Source of the DNA: Fagopyrum homotropicum
Lineage: Eukaryota > Streptophyta > Magnoliopsida > Caryophyllales > Polygonaceae
Assembly (NCBI GenBank): GCA_033239125.1
Contig: BSWB01000004.1
Coordinates: 119,359,235 to 119,423,234, forward strand
Direction of reading: 5' to 3'
DNA: 64,000 nucleotides
Made by a program: the position numbers and the translations under genes. The notes below the pieces were generated by a model that saw only the letters and a program-made list of their open reading frames with translations, was not told where the DNA came from and searched no databases. Below are positions 46,733 through 58,942 of the stretch, one piece after another (the first letter of the stretch is position 1; each line of letters begins with the position of its first letter).

Positions 46733-49129
46733 GCATCCCTCGAGACGTACATATGGGTACGTGGCTCAAACCAATCATAATAGTGCTCGTCCACATCCCA
46801 AGCTGAAACCACCTCCTCGTGCTGAAAAATGTCATAGAGATGCTCATATCGAGTCGCCCAATGATGACCCTGTGTGAACGTCAGCTCGTAACCACCCTTC
46901 CTTGGTCGCTTGCAACTCGCAGGCTCAATCAACTCTAAGACGGGAACACACTGCACACGTCCAAACTGTCTAAGTACTCTATCCGGCATGTATGGCTCGT
47001 ATCGCTCAAAGTGTCCAATAAGCCCTCTATAACGGCAAAGACGTAGAGGCCCCGTAACAAAGTCAATCGATCCAAATGGGGTGAATATAACCTAAAGGGA
47101 AAACAAATCAAGTGTTAGTGTGTAGTAGAAAACTACAAGAAAAAAACCCCTTACATATAAGTGTCTAAAGCTTACATCCTCCGCTCTACACCGATCCAGC
47201 TGAACCCTATACCATCGGGAACTCTTAGCATACTGCAAGCCATGAGGCCTCGGACCAGCACGTAATGTAAACCGACCTGATCCATGTCTATCGGGATCCG
47301 GGTGCAAAGCACCTCGCAAAGCCGGAAAATAACATCATATCCAACACTACATTCATAAGTAAAAAACATGTAATGAAACAAAAATAAGATATACTACTTT
47401 AAAATACAAAAAATAATGAAAATTGTTAACTTTACCTAAAGTAGGATAGTGCATCCATCTAGTTGTGCACAACTGGCACGAGAGGCCTTACCTAATTTCC
47501 TACAAAGATCGGCTAACACAACTGAACCCCAAGATAATGTCCCGGTCCTCTCATGATCCCGCACGACATCTAACAAATGATGCTTCACCCGGTTTGTAGA
47601 CTTCTCCAAAAATAATGTCGAAGAAATCAATATAAGAAAATATCCACTAGCCACGTGCTTTGGAAATAGGCCATCACGTCTCATACGTGTAACTCTCTCA
47701 TCTAACAATCTAAGCTTGATCCCTCCCTCCTTGATTTGTTTCCTAACATCATCTCCACCCATATCAAACATACCCTCAAACATAGCTATCAAAGTATCAC
47801 GGCTTGAGGTACAAGTGAGCATATCTCCATCTATCTGCAATCCTAAAATCTTCACGACATCGTGAAGCGTGATCGTGATCTCGCCCCAAGGAAAGCGAAA
47901 GTTATTTGTCTCCGGATACCAACGCTCCACAAAAGCAGATATCAAGCTACAGTCAGCAATCATGTAGTCGATCTCGTGCAAGCCGACAAGCCCACTACGA
48001 CGAGCAAACGATAACCAAGTCCCAGGACCATCTGGCTGCATCCTAACAACCTCATTCCACTGGTCAACTATCGGGAGATGTCGATGAACACGTAAAACTC
48101 CCCTCTCGATACCCTCCCATATATCGCTAACCACATGTGTGTTGTAATACTTTATGGTGTCAACAATCAGAGGGCCGGAGGCTTGGTCTCCTCATACATG
48201 ACCTAGGACCTCATCAACGGGGTCCTCAACCCTAATGTCCTCCTCTAGAATCTCCCCCTCTCAAAGGAGTGGATATGTGAGGACATCCTCCTTAACCCTA
48301 GTGTCAGCCTCCACAATCCCAGTATCACCTAACGCCTCAATCTCCTCCTCCTCAACCCTAGTGTCCTCCTCCGCAATCCCGGTATCACCTAAGACCTCAA
48401 CCTCCTCCTCCTCAACCCTAGTGTCCTCCTCAACAATCCCGGTATCAACTAAGACCTCAACCTCCTCCTCCTCAACCCTAGTATCCTCCTCATCATGCTC
48501 TCGTGGCTCATCAACCATCTCGGTAATAAGTACCCGAGTCTCATCAACACTAGGCTCACCAACTGAGCGCAGACGAACTGCTCTATCACCTCCTGACGCA
48601 GTAACAGGTCTACTCGAAATATTTCTATCGATCTAAAATACATATATTCAACAAATAAGCATATGATATCAACATTTACGTACAAACATGTTTACTTCAA
48701 CATTTGAATAAAAATTCATGTTCAAAGTGAGTATTATGATAGAAACACCAAGAGAATGAACACAATATCTAATCATCAAACACAAGCATGGGAAGACAAA
48801 ATCTCGACATTACACAAGCAACAATTAAAACACAAAATTCCAGACATTACATATGTAACAGTATCTGATCATCAATTCAAGTCAATCAATTGTAGCCAGA
48901 TTCCAATTCAATCAAATGTATCCAAATTCTGAGTATCAATTTCAGTTTCTATTCAATTCAGTCAATTATATCCAAAATCGATTTAAACTTTCAACAACAC
49001 CAAATCAGTTCAATCAATTGTATCAATTACAACTACACCAAACCATTCAATTCAAGCAATTGTATCAAAACTCGATTCCGAGTTTCAATTTCGATTCAAG
49101 AGACTCACCTTTCGTTTTTCACCCGTCAT
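46733..49129 (-). pseudogene. Plant mobile domain protein gene of the MULE, N-terminal and central parts
   Basis: Proposed exons on the minus strand are 49129-49109 (MTGEKRK, donor AAAG|GTGAGT), 48632-47436, 47346-47176 and 47091-46733, with all phases consistent. Exon 2 encodes an acidic repeat region and then the mobile domain signature GLHEIDYMIADCSLISAFVE, RFPWGEITITLHDV and LGLQIDG. Exons 3 and 4 continue with WYRVQLD, then VIFTPFGSIDF and RVLRQFG, the usual order in MAIN-like proteins. Stops lie at 48261-48263, 48192-48194, 47436-47438 and 47335-47337. H cuts exon 4. The remaining C-terminus is at 34466-34610. MAIN-like proteins act in silencing and genome stability; the role on a transposon is unknown. 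Confidence 0.88.
48265..48520 (-). repeat. 60-bp tandem repeat encoding an acidic 20-residue unit
   Basis: Three and a half copies, in frame in exon 2 of the mobile domain gene. Each encodes a unit like RVEEEEVEVLGDTGI plus EED. The period of exactly 60 bp keeps the frame. It gives the protein a strongly acidic N-terminal region. Confidence 0.9.
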
Positions 49130-49970
49130 TGCTCGATTTTCCGGTTGTGATTTTGATTTCTTCTTCTTCTTGCTTCACCTTCCAAATCACTAACAAATTC
49201 AAATACAAATTAGTATGATTTTTCAATTTGTTTCAATTTTTCAATTTTTCAATTTGTTTCACCTTTCATAAACACAAACAAAGAAGATGAGAACACAACG
49301 CAGGTGGGCTCGTCTTAGGGCTAACAGAGGAAGAACCCAACGTAGGTTGTTCAATCAAACAACGCAGGTGGTTCAATCAAAGAAGAAGAGAAATTAGAGC
49401 GCGTCTTCTTACCAGCCTGGTTCAATCAAACTCGCAGTGGGCTCGTTGGGTTCTTCCTTTCACCGTCGGAGAAATTAGGGCGAGTTTGATTACCACCTGC
49501 GTCGTTTAAGGTCTACAGCTTACACGCCAAAGCCGATGCCGGCGAATTCGTCCTTACCAGCCTAGATTTCTGCAACAAAGAAAAGAGAAATTAGGGCTAA
49601 CCATACCAGCCAAAGCCGACGCCGGCGAAAGGAAGAAGGGTTGTGCAGGGCAGCTCTGACGGTGAATAGTTGCTCCGACGGTGAAAGGAAGAAGAGGACG
49701 AACCTGTAGACGAAGGCGAATGGAGTAAGAGCAGCTCGACGACGGCGAAGGAGAAGAAGAAAGTTACGTAGTTGGGGCTGAAACGCGAAGATATCATTTA
49801 ACACCTTAACTACACCTATGACAAGCGTAATTAGAATTTGTCTTTAAGAAAAAGCCCCAACTACGCACTCCATTTCCGAAGTTTTAAATGCTAAAAAAAA
49901 ATCATCGGCTCCAACCGGCTTAGACGGCTCTCCCACTACGCACGTCATTTCCGTAGTTCGAACTCAGATG
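48650..49970 (-). other. Intron 1 and leader/subterminal region of the MULE right arm
   Basis: AT-rich sequence holding intron 1 of the mobile domain gene (49108-48633) and, further out, its leader. From about 49800 it passes into hairpin units like those on the left (near 49806, 49858, 49935 and 49981). Open frames within 49560-49800 on the minus strand are not supported by any family likeness. Confidence 0.6.
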
Positions 49971-50050
49971 CGAAAAGCGAAACTACGCACGCGAAGTGCG
50001 TAGTTATAGCTACAAATAGCGATTTTCGCCGGTACATCTAACATCCGCCC
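49895..50050 (-). repeat. MULE right terminal inverted repeat
   Basis: Pairs with 30254-30405. The outer 75 bp are strongly conserved, including ACTACGCACGCGAAGTGCGT, itself a hairpin. Confidence 0.9.
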
Positions 50051-53000
50051 ATAAAAACTGTATGAGGAGTCAACTTTGAAACCCCATATCTCTCAAACCA
50101 TAACATGGATTCCTCTGCAATTTTAGTATGATTTATTACGCAATACCATCTATAACATATCCGAAAACTAGCCAAAAAGGAAGAGCCTAGCTTACCTATA
50201 ATTGGACTCGAAGATGACTGCTCATCACTTCATAAAAACTCAGAAAACGTGTGCCTCCTTACTACTCATTTACGAATGATCTGTGTAGGTTTAGAAGGCA
50301 TGACAAGCACTCGTTAGGCATGGGATACATGGACAGAAATGCAAGGGAGAGAGAGGTACAGGCCTAACTCGATTCCACGACTCGAAGGTTGAAGGGAGCA
50401 ACACCGGGTTGCTGTTGTTGAAAGATCTGTGTTTGAGAGGCTCGCAACTGACTAGAGGAGGTCGGGCTGGACTTGGACTGGAGAGAAGGGCCGTGTGTTT
50501 CTTGAAGAGATCGATGCCGATGGCCTGAGGCAAAGCACGAGATCCTGACATTGGTGTGTACAGAAGGGCGTTTTGCATTGATGGCGGTGTCCATGGCTGA
50601 GGACGGGGCTGGAGTGACTTGCTAGCGCCATCCACGGCTGTGTGCAGAAGGGAAGAGGAGCGCCGGCTGGGGTTTGCAGAAGAGGAGGGTCGGGGCTGCA
50701 GATCCGGTGTGCTCTCAGGAAGATGACGAAGGACGGGAGCGCCGCTGGATGTTGCCAGCTTGCGTGGAGTAGAAGATGGTGCCGGCGTACGTGAGTTTCA
50801 GGACACGTGAATAAAATCTAAGGCAAAGGAGATGCTGAAGCAGCTGGTGTGTTTTAGGCTGGCCGGCCATACTCGAGATCAGGCCTTGTCTGGGCCTTGT
50901 CAACTACTTGTCTGGGCCTTGTAACATGCTTGTTTGGGCCTCATCAACTGCTTGTCTGGACCTTGTCAACTTCTTGTCTGGGCCTCGTCAACTGCTTGTC
51001 TGACCCTCATCACAGCTTTGTCATGGTCTCGTCACAGGTTTGTCACAATCTCGTCTCATCCTTGTCATGATCTCGTCTAAAGTCGTCGTGAAGAATTAAT
51101 TATAAGAATTAGGGTTTGATATAATTCTATCATTTTATGTGAATTAAATTCTACATAAAATGATTATTTAATTATAAGAATTAGGGTTTGATATAATTCT
51201 ATCATTTTATGTGAATTAAATTCTACATAAAATGATAAAATTTGTAAAGAAAGAAATACTAGATAGAATGGGAAACTGGCAACGACTCAATGTCCGAATT
51301 GATTCGGAATTAAACGGAATAAAAATTTCGGATATTACAACTTTATCCAGACGGGTCGACTGAATCCAATGTAATTTCATATCGGATTTCCTACGTAGCT
51401 CAAAACGAGCATCAAGTCATAACGTAGTTCTACATAAGGATGTTTAATTACGATACATAATCATACATTTATGATCCTAATTATAATATTTTGTCTTAAT
51501 GGGGTAATTTTTGTAAAATAACATATTTATGGGTTATCTTTTACAAAATTTAATTTTTGTGGGTTTATTTTGTAAATAAAGCAATAGTTGAATTGGTAGG
51601 GACACCTTTCCACGTAAATCAATTTTACAACATTAATCTACTTTGTTTTTCTTTTCTTCTTTTTTGTTTATCAAAAAAATGAAATGGGTCCCAATATTCA
51701 TTTGATTACTCTCTCTCCTACTTTCTTCTTTTCTTTGTTTCTCCTTCTTTGTTGTCTTACACAGAAAAGCATTTTATAGGGATCATTGACAAAGTTATAC
51801 TTGAAGTCTTTTAAAAGACAGATTTGAAGAAGCATGGGAGTTCATTCACAAATGAATCAAGATTGTTGGAGAGAACCAAAGAAGAATGCCATAGACACGA
51901 AACGCATTTTTGTTGCAACATTTGAGACTATTGTAACAATCGAAAGTAGTTAATTCCAATATGATCACAAGTCGGTGTAGTGGTCGAAAGTAAGCACTTT
52001 CGATCCAGCTACGAGTCGATGTAGTGATCGAAAGTAGAAACTTTTGGTCCGATTATGGCAATTAGCGTCTATTTGATCCTTCAATTTGGAGGTGTCAATG
52101 AATAAAACAATTTTCTTGGGTTTATTTTTGTCAACCCCAAACGTGACTTGGGATAATCAAAAGTTTTGATCATGTAAAGATGATGTTTGACTTATTTCAT
52201 TTGCCTTTTATTAGCATAATGTAGTTCCTCCTAACTCCCAATTTGAATATTTCCTCTTTTTTTTTGTTGTTGCAGTAAACGTATGTTTGCAACTTAGTAA
52301 AATGAAGAAAGAAGAAGACTTCTTTACTGTTGTTTTATAGCAAAGAAAATAGGAGCTAAAAAAATAGAGTAATTAATAACCCCTATAACTTCTCCACCTT
52401 CCACATTGTACACGTTGACACATTTTACCCATTTACTTCTTATTTTCTTTTATTTGTTCTTTTATTTGTTGTCTTTCTCTTCTTCTTTTCATTTCTCTGT
52501 AACTTAATACTCTCTTCATCTCCTTGTCTCTTGCAGCAAGCGACCGGAGCAAATATGAAAAGGAAAAGCTTAAAACCGATATCGCAAGAACTAAAGAAGT
52601 GAAGTGCGAGATGGTGAAGATTCGCTCTCGACTCCGACGAAAAGAAGAGAAGTGTAAGAACTCTGTGTTTGGGCTTGAATCGATTTTGAGAGCGTTCCTA
52701 GAGTTTGGATCTTTGTTAGACCGCTGCTTTGTGTTTGTATTTTGTGATGAAGAAGAACAAAAATTCCGTTATATATTTTGAAACTGAGATCAAAATCAGA
52801 TCGAAGTTGATTTTGATCTATGTGGTTATAGGGGCAAAAGAATTATCTTTCAATCCCACTACGATCTCTGTCGCAATAGTGAAACCATTTGGTTTCAAAC
52901 TAATATGCGATTTGATTCCGATCGAAGCCTTTCTTTTGAGATGCTAAGGCTTCTTCGTCTCCATCGGGGTACTTCATTTCCGGTTGATGTTCTTCCATTG

Positions 53001-53625
53001 CTCCTCTTTTTGTAGATGGCTAGAAAGAAGACCCTCCTCATACTCTCCATGTACAAATTGAAAGAAGGCTAGTTTGAGAATTGGAGGCTCATCTTCTTAC
53101 AAAAAAAAAAAAAAATGGAGCCTCCTCTCTCTGTATTTTGTTTTGCTCTTTCTTCTTTTTTCTTGCTCCAGGTTAGCCTCCCTTTTTTTTATTTTAAAAG
53201 TCCTCTTCTCCACTTATACTTCAATTGAAGAAAAGTTACGGTGATTTAGAGAAGTTATACCCATTAACCTCCCACTAACCTTTTTCTTTTATAGAACTTT
53301 TTCTTTATCAAGTATATTTGTATTCAACTTGACAGAGAATGACTTTTTTATATTTTAATCTTTTTAATAATTTAGTATATTATTAGCTAATTAGTATAAT
53401 TAGCTTTCTTACTAAATTGTTACATATTAGGAGTAGGTTAAGTTTAAACTATAATATTTAACGATTTAGATTAAGACTCAATGTTTGTGACACATTTTTT
53501 TTTATACATAAAAAAATGTTCGTAAATTTGATGATAAAATTTTAGCAGCATGCGAAATTTTGAGTAATCAATCGATTTTTTTTAATTTCATCAATTTTAA
53601 GATTTGCAAGATTTTACCCCAAACA

Positions 53626-54513
53626 GTTGCCACCCAAACTTTATGCATGTGAGAAATAAAACATGTTTAAAGTTCAAGATTTTTTTCTTGTAAGATGCTT
53701 CACATTTGAAACCATTTGGTTTCATTTATGCATGCATGAAAGAGGAACATATTGTATATATTTGAATGGTTCCAACGAAAATATGTTAGGATATGAAATT
53801 TACCCATAGTCATTTGGTCAAGAATATGATGTATGAGTATAAAAACTTTGAACTTTATAGAATATTTTTTCTTTGGAATTTATTTTTGTTATTTGATATC
53901 TGGCTTGAGGCCTTTTTGTGGAGGAAAAGTGTTTAGTTTTGAGAGCTTATTTGTGCCATTGGTTTAGAGACTTTGTAGGTATCTTTGTTAAATTTTTGGG
54001 GGCTTCATTGATCAAGTAGTTTGATGACTATAGTCAACATGACTTATCTCTCTTTCTTTGAGATAAAAATAAAGGAGTTTGGAAGAATATCATTTTTTTT
54101 GTTTATTTGAGAGTATGAGAAAATTCACATTGCGAAGCAATCGTAAATTTGATCAAATTTTTCGAGAGATATAAAACTTTTTTACTTGAAAGGAAACTTT
54201 GTTCGGAAGAATTTGAGATTAACCATCAAGCTTGAGGATGATCCTCAAAGTAGAGCAATTTAGGCATAGAAGCCCTCAACTTTTCGTTTTTCGTAGATGT
54301 ATTTTGCTTATTATTCTTTTCTTTTTAACAAAGAAAAGAAAATGTTTTGTTGGTTTTTGTGGTTGCACCTAGCGTTTTGACTTGCTAGATTGCTTACGTA
54401 CCCTCTTTGTAAGGGATCAAACCTTTCGTAGATCGTTTGGGAACTTTTTTTTTAGTCCTTTTTTCTATACACATCACCAAAACAACTCGAACCCACCTTC
54501 TATGAAGGGTTTT
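53626..54513 (-). other. Element D 3' untranslated region with an LTR-like fragment
   Basis: The minus strand shows AAGTTTGGGTGGCAAC next to the LTR, a possible polypurine tract. No gene is seen. At 54385-54545 the sequence resembles the first hairpin unit and direct repeat of D's own LTR (compare 12367-12510), including TTACGTACC and CCACCTTCTATGAAGGGTT. An old LTR piece seems embedded beside the end of the coding region. Confidence 0.6.
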
Positions 54514-55244
54514 TCAAGTTATTTCACTATCATTTGTGTACAATGGCCTCTTTCTTTTTTTTCTTCTTATTGATCCTCCATTTTTTTTAGTCCTCTTTCT
54601 GTTTTTAGGCTTATCAACACATTCAAGCCTTTGAAAAACAGAAGCTCTTGTTGTTCCACTTGTTGAACTGGTTTCAAACCTATCAAAAACTGAAATCCGA
54701 GATGTTGATGTTTTATCTTCGAGAAATAGGCTTTGCTCCTCCGGAGTCAATGTCATAGGCTCTTCAAAACTCATTGTCAATATACTCCCTTCGTGAGAAA
54801 CATTCAAGTTTTCATTGCCGTCCTCATTATAGGGGTTATATGGAGCTTTGTTTTTTGATAAGCACTTTGAGTTTTTTTCACTTTGAATTTTTTGTTCAAC
54901 TTCCTTGAAAGTGATTTGGAAGGAGGATTATTGGCTTCAACTCTTGACACTACCCTTCTGTTATCACTTGTTTTAACCCCGAAGGACCTTTGAATGACCA
55001 AAGTCGTTTTTGGAATAGACTGGTCAATTCTCCGTAGAGGAAAGGTGTAATTTGTCATGAGAGAGTTCATAACCTTCTCTACCGAGTTCAAGGGTTTTTG
55101 CCCGGATTTCCGTCTATCTTTTGGTGTGTACTTAAACAACATCTTAGAACATGGATCACCTTTCTCAATCTTCCCGTTTAGAGAAACTTTTGGTGCTTGG
55201 TGAACATTATTGGTATTTTTACCATTGACAACCTTCATGGGCAT
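54514..55244 (-). CDS. Element D post-protease frames, unknown function
   Basis: Two minus-strand frames (55244-54804 and 54807-54514) follow the protease. They are Lys/Ser/Arg-rich, with blocks such as SVFDRFE and SVFQRLE repeated in the second. I do not recognise a domain. In autonomous relatives this place leads to reverse transcriptase; here nothing like it follows. Repeated F(D/Q)R(F/L)E motifs are often seen just before the polymerase in Tat-type elements, but that is recollection and not proof. Confidence 0.45.
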
Positions 55245-55941
55245 GTTTGAGTTGAAATTAACCGCCTTATAAAAGGGTTTGGGTCATCTCGAATAATCCT
55301 TTCATTTCCATTATCATCAGTGTATTTCAAACATTGATGAAGAGTAGAAACTATATATTTACTAGCATGAAGCCATGGTCGACCAAGTAAGGCATTATAA
55401 GAGGTATCTGCATCTATGACATGGAACAAAGCATCTTTATAAAGATTGTCAAGAACAATCTGTAATGCAATGGTACCCATGGCTTTTTGTCCCACTTGGT
55501 TGAAACCTTGAATGGTTAGCAAAGTAGGAGATAAATGTGCAGCCGTCAACCCCATTGTCCTTAGTACTCTTAATGGCAGAAGATTTACTGCGGATCCACA
55601 ATCCAAAAGGATTCGATTGATCTTTGTATCCCCAATGGTGCGGTAACATATAATGGCCGGTTATGATATTCATTCCCTAATTGAAGATCTTCATCCGAGA
55701 ATGTTATACAAGCCATGCATGAGGCACATTGAGTTGGCGGGGATAATGAAACATCATTAATTTTAACCATTTCAGCTTGATCTTTATAATCATCGGGATC
55801 CATAAGAGCTTGAATTAGAGCTTTTCTCAATTCATTTGAAATTTGTAAGGCATCATAAACACTCAAGCGTGCAGGAATGCGCTTCAAGTGACTAATGACG
55901 TCATATTTTACTTTCTCTTTGTACGGAGCTTTATGAAGCAA
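55235..55941 (-). pseudogene. Element D aspartic protease with frameshifts
   Basis: The lead block is YDVISHLKRIPARLSVYDAL, then an acidic segment and HNRPLYVT. A frameshift near 55660 leads into DCGSAVNLLPLRVLRTMGL, the active-site region (Asp-Cys-Gly-Ser), and then LLGRPWLHASK. A second frameshift near 55260 joins the next frame. Order and spacing match the protease of Tat-lineage Ty3/gypsy elements. Confidence 0.8.
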
Positions 55942-56723
55942 ACCGGTACGCGAGAAGTGGATTCTTTTTGTGACGTCTCAATGTCCTCTGTATTTTTCTG
56001 AGGTAATTGAGAATTTTCTTTATCAAGACGTTCATCAAAATTTGTCACTTTTGAATGTTCATTGGACATCGATTCTTTCTCCTTTCTTTTTTCATTGGGT
56101 TTCTGATGCGCTCTTCGTCCGTTGAACGCAAGGATCCGCCGGTGTTGTTCTTCCGTCGATTTCTTTTGGGTATTTTCGATTTATAGGGATATGCCAAGCA
56201 AGGAATCGTCCAGCCTCGCACCATGGATCTCCTTGGCTCGAGTTCTTCTTTCCTCGGAATCTCACTTTGGAAATTAGACCTCCTTTGTCCTCCTAGCCTC
56301 GCACCGTAAGGACACCACTCAGCCTCTCACCTTGTGGGTTTCGAAACCTTGGCCTCTCACCTTAGTCTCTAGGTTTGTTTTGCTTTAAAATGAAAACACA
56401 ACTTCGATTGAACTCAACTCTATAATCTGATTAAAAACGTGGGTAGGAGATGGCCTTATATGGTTGAAAAATTCAGCACCAACTCCCCACAATAATAGTT
56501 TACAAGTAGTTCAAGAGTTGGATACTAAATGAAGGAAAGCCTAGGGTCTTTCAACCAACAACTTCAAGCAATAAATGGCCTAAGAACCATTCATATGGCC
56601 GGCCACATTAGAGCTCCAAGGTTCCAAAAACATGGCTGAAAGAAACCCAACTAAAGTGGTTTTAAACCATGAAATAAAGTCAAGCATGACCACATAAAAT
56701 AAAACAAAAGGTTACATCTAGGT
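55942..56723 (-). other. Non-coding break in element D between gag tail and protease
   Basis: Short frames only. A run of similar segments around CCTCGCACC and CCTCTCACCTT (about 56210-56365) forms a weak repeat of about 40 bp. I see no domain. Confidence 0.5.
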
Positions 56724-57652
56724 TTAAAGTGATCTGGCATCCTCAATCGCCTCAAGTATGTTCACCAAGTGATAGTCATGGACGTCCTTAAATGTCGGAG
56801 CTCTGAAAGGGTGGTAGGTCAAAGTGGTTTGGCCTAGCATGCGTGCTCTAGCTCGAGTGAGAGGTGGTGTTGATCTTGGTGCGGTCACATCAGTCTCATT
56901 GCTTAAGTCCGGCGGGCTCACATCAGTTTCGGAGATAGAAGTTGACATCCGGAACGAAGAGAAACCGTATCAATTTCTGGTTCTTTCTCTTCTTCAAATA
57001 TGTCGGCCCATGTGGCCATGCATTATTGAGCAACTTCATCGCCCCAAAATGCCACATCTTTTGAAGGTTCTTCATCACCATAAAACTTCTTTGGGACAAA
57101 ATCTTTTAAGGTAACGGTATCCTTTTAGGTTGAACATATTCTTCCTCAAAATCAAAATTTGGCTTCTTTTCTTTCTTGTTTCTCTTCTTTTTGTTCTTCT
57201 TGTTTTTCTTTTTCTCGGGTTTTCTTCCGATCATTCTAAACCCGGGAGAACTCAATTTTTGACTGGCTTCTGGCCGAGTCTTTTGAGTTACACAAGTTCC
57301 ACTCAAAATCACTATCAATGTCAAGAACATCATCATCTGAAAACAGATCTTCGATATCTGAGCACGTCATGATTTCATATAGAGTTGGGACTCCGGGACC
57401 ATCTCTTGGCATATCATGGTATGCCCAAACGGTGCGGATATCATTGCCACCATCTACTGAAAATTTTACGGGTATCGCCATCATAGGTAAGGAAACTATT
57501 GGAATACTGTCATCTTCATTTGACCTAGATAGTTCTTCGAATGTATTGGAAGCCACCAAATTATCCGCATCCACTAAGAATGTAGTATTTGATGAAGCCT
57601 TTGGAGATACCGAGTTTTCACCTTCAATCTCGATCTCTCCTTTGTTAATCAC
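56724..57652 (-). pseudogene. Element D gag-protease linker
   Basis: The frame at 57652-57236 follows gag after one stop and has acidic blocks (DIEDLFSDDDVLDIDSDFEW). Then come a Lys/Asn-rich basic stretch (57106-57230) and a final short frame, 56948-56724. No enzyme motif is visible. It is probably the disordered linker between gag and protease, now split by stops and frameshifts. Confidence 0.55.
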
Positions 57653-57667
57653 TCTCTCAACTATATC

Positions 57668-58942
57668 TTAGAAGACATAACAAACTTTGATAGGGTGGCT
57701 AACAATTTGGTGATAAGGACAATACTTTGGATCATTTGTCCTTCCAACTTCATTTGGCCTTTTTGATTGTGGAAGTGTAAGAAGCTTAGACGACATCAAC
57801 TCATCGAAAATCCCTTGGACATCATCATTATCAAATAGATATTTCTTTTGCTTCATTTCTTCAAGTGTGAGTCTTTTAATGGCGTCTTTACTTCGTCCTT
57901 TATCTTGATTTTGGAAAATATTTCCCGTGAAGACTTTATTGCCAGGTTTAATAAAGGTTGCCATTGACTCTTCCTTTTTAAAGGGTCTTTTTCCATCATC
58001 TCTTTTAAGTTCATTTTCTAGAGGACGATAGGTTTTTGTATCACGCCGAGCCAATTGTCGTTTAACATTGCAAGCCTTTGAAACTAAGGCATCAAAAGAA
58101 CGAGGCTCAACACTACCAACATGCACTGATAACTCGGGAATGAAGTTATTGGTGCACATCTGGACACATGCCTCTTCACTTAACTTTTCTAGGAGTTGGA
58201 GTCTCAAGCTTCGCCATTTGGCGATAAAATCATTTGCAAGCTCATTTGACCTTTGAAAGGTATTAGCAAGATCCACAATGGATACCTTTGCCTTAGAGCT
58301 CACAAATTGAGCTAGGAATGCTCTTTGTAAATCATCCCATGTGTGGATTGATCCCGGTTGGAGTTAAGTGTACCAAGTAAATGCCGATCCCTTTAAAGAT
58401 TGGACAAATTGCCGGATCAACAAAACATCACTCAATGCGGTCTCACCACACGGTGAGTAGAAATGAGCCAAATGCTCGTATGGTGATCCATGCATTCCAT
58501 CAAACTTATCAAAAGTTGGTCTTTGATAGCCGGGAGGGAATGGTACTGAATCATATTGGATCGGATATGGCTTTCTATACCCGAGTACTGGAGGGTTTTG
58601 TGACACTTGGAATTCTCGGATTCCTTGAGCGATCATCTCCCTAATCTCTTGTGGGGAGATGGATGAGCTACCACCAGGACTTTCATCATTCGTCCTTACT
58701 TGCTCATGTCTACTAGCATTAGCTTGGTTCTCAATTTGAGCCATAAGTGTAGCTATTTGAGCTTCTCTTGTGGCTAATGACCTTTGCAAGTCTTGAAGTT
58801 GTTCCTCAACACTTGTTGTTCCGGTAAAAAAAACTTGCATGTTCTCAGATTCATCTTGGGTTACAACTTTCGTTGCTCCTTCCTTTGTAAGAACTTGTGA
58901 AAATTCCTCCTCTTGGAATAGAGAAGATAAATCTCCATACAA
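57668..58942 (-). pseudogene. Element D gag
   Basis: The retrotransposon gag domain shows the canonical series: PPGYQRPTFDKFDG, PYEHLAHFYSPCGE and LKGSAFTWYT, then a TAA at 58364, then TWDDLQRAFLAQF and FIAKWRSLR in the same frame. The C-terminus ends KYCPYHQIVSHPIKVC, a Cys/His block typical of this group. A Gln/Glu-rich coiled coil lies at residues 45-75. Gag would form the particle. One stop separates the two halves and another separates it from the linker. Confidence 0.85.

Larger units (their letters stand above)
30254..50050 (+). mobile_element. Mutator-like DNA transposon carrying transposase-OTU and plant mobile domain genes
   Basis: It starts GGGAATTTTAGACGTACC and ends with the complement of GGGCGGATGTTAGATGTACC. 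Target-site duplication ATAAAAAC lies at 30246-30253 and 50051-50058, nine bases with one mismatch if extended; the paralogous empty site is at about 5505-5520 in LTR A. Without the nested H element it is about 7.7 kb. Terminal inverted repeats are about 150 bp and continue into hairpin arrays. Two genes converge: transposase with a C-terminal OTU domain (plus) and a plant mobile domain protein (minus). All traits fit a MULE. Confidence 0.93.

Noticed and set aside
52524..52781. 85-codon frame in D's left LTR (ASDRSKYEKEKLK...)
   Set aside because: The corresponding frame in the right LTR has an early stop near 62097, so it is not a maintained gene.
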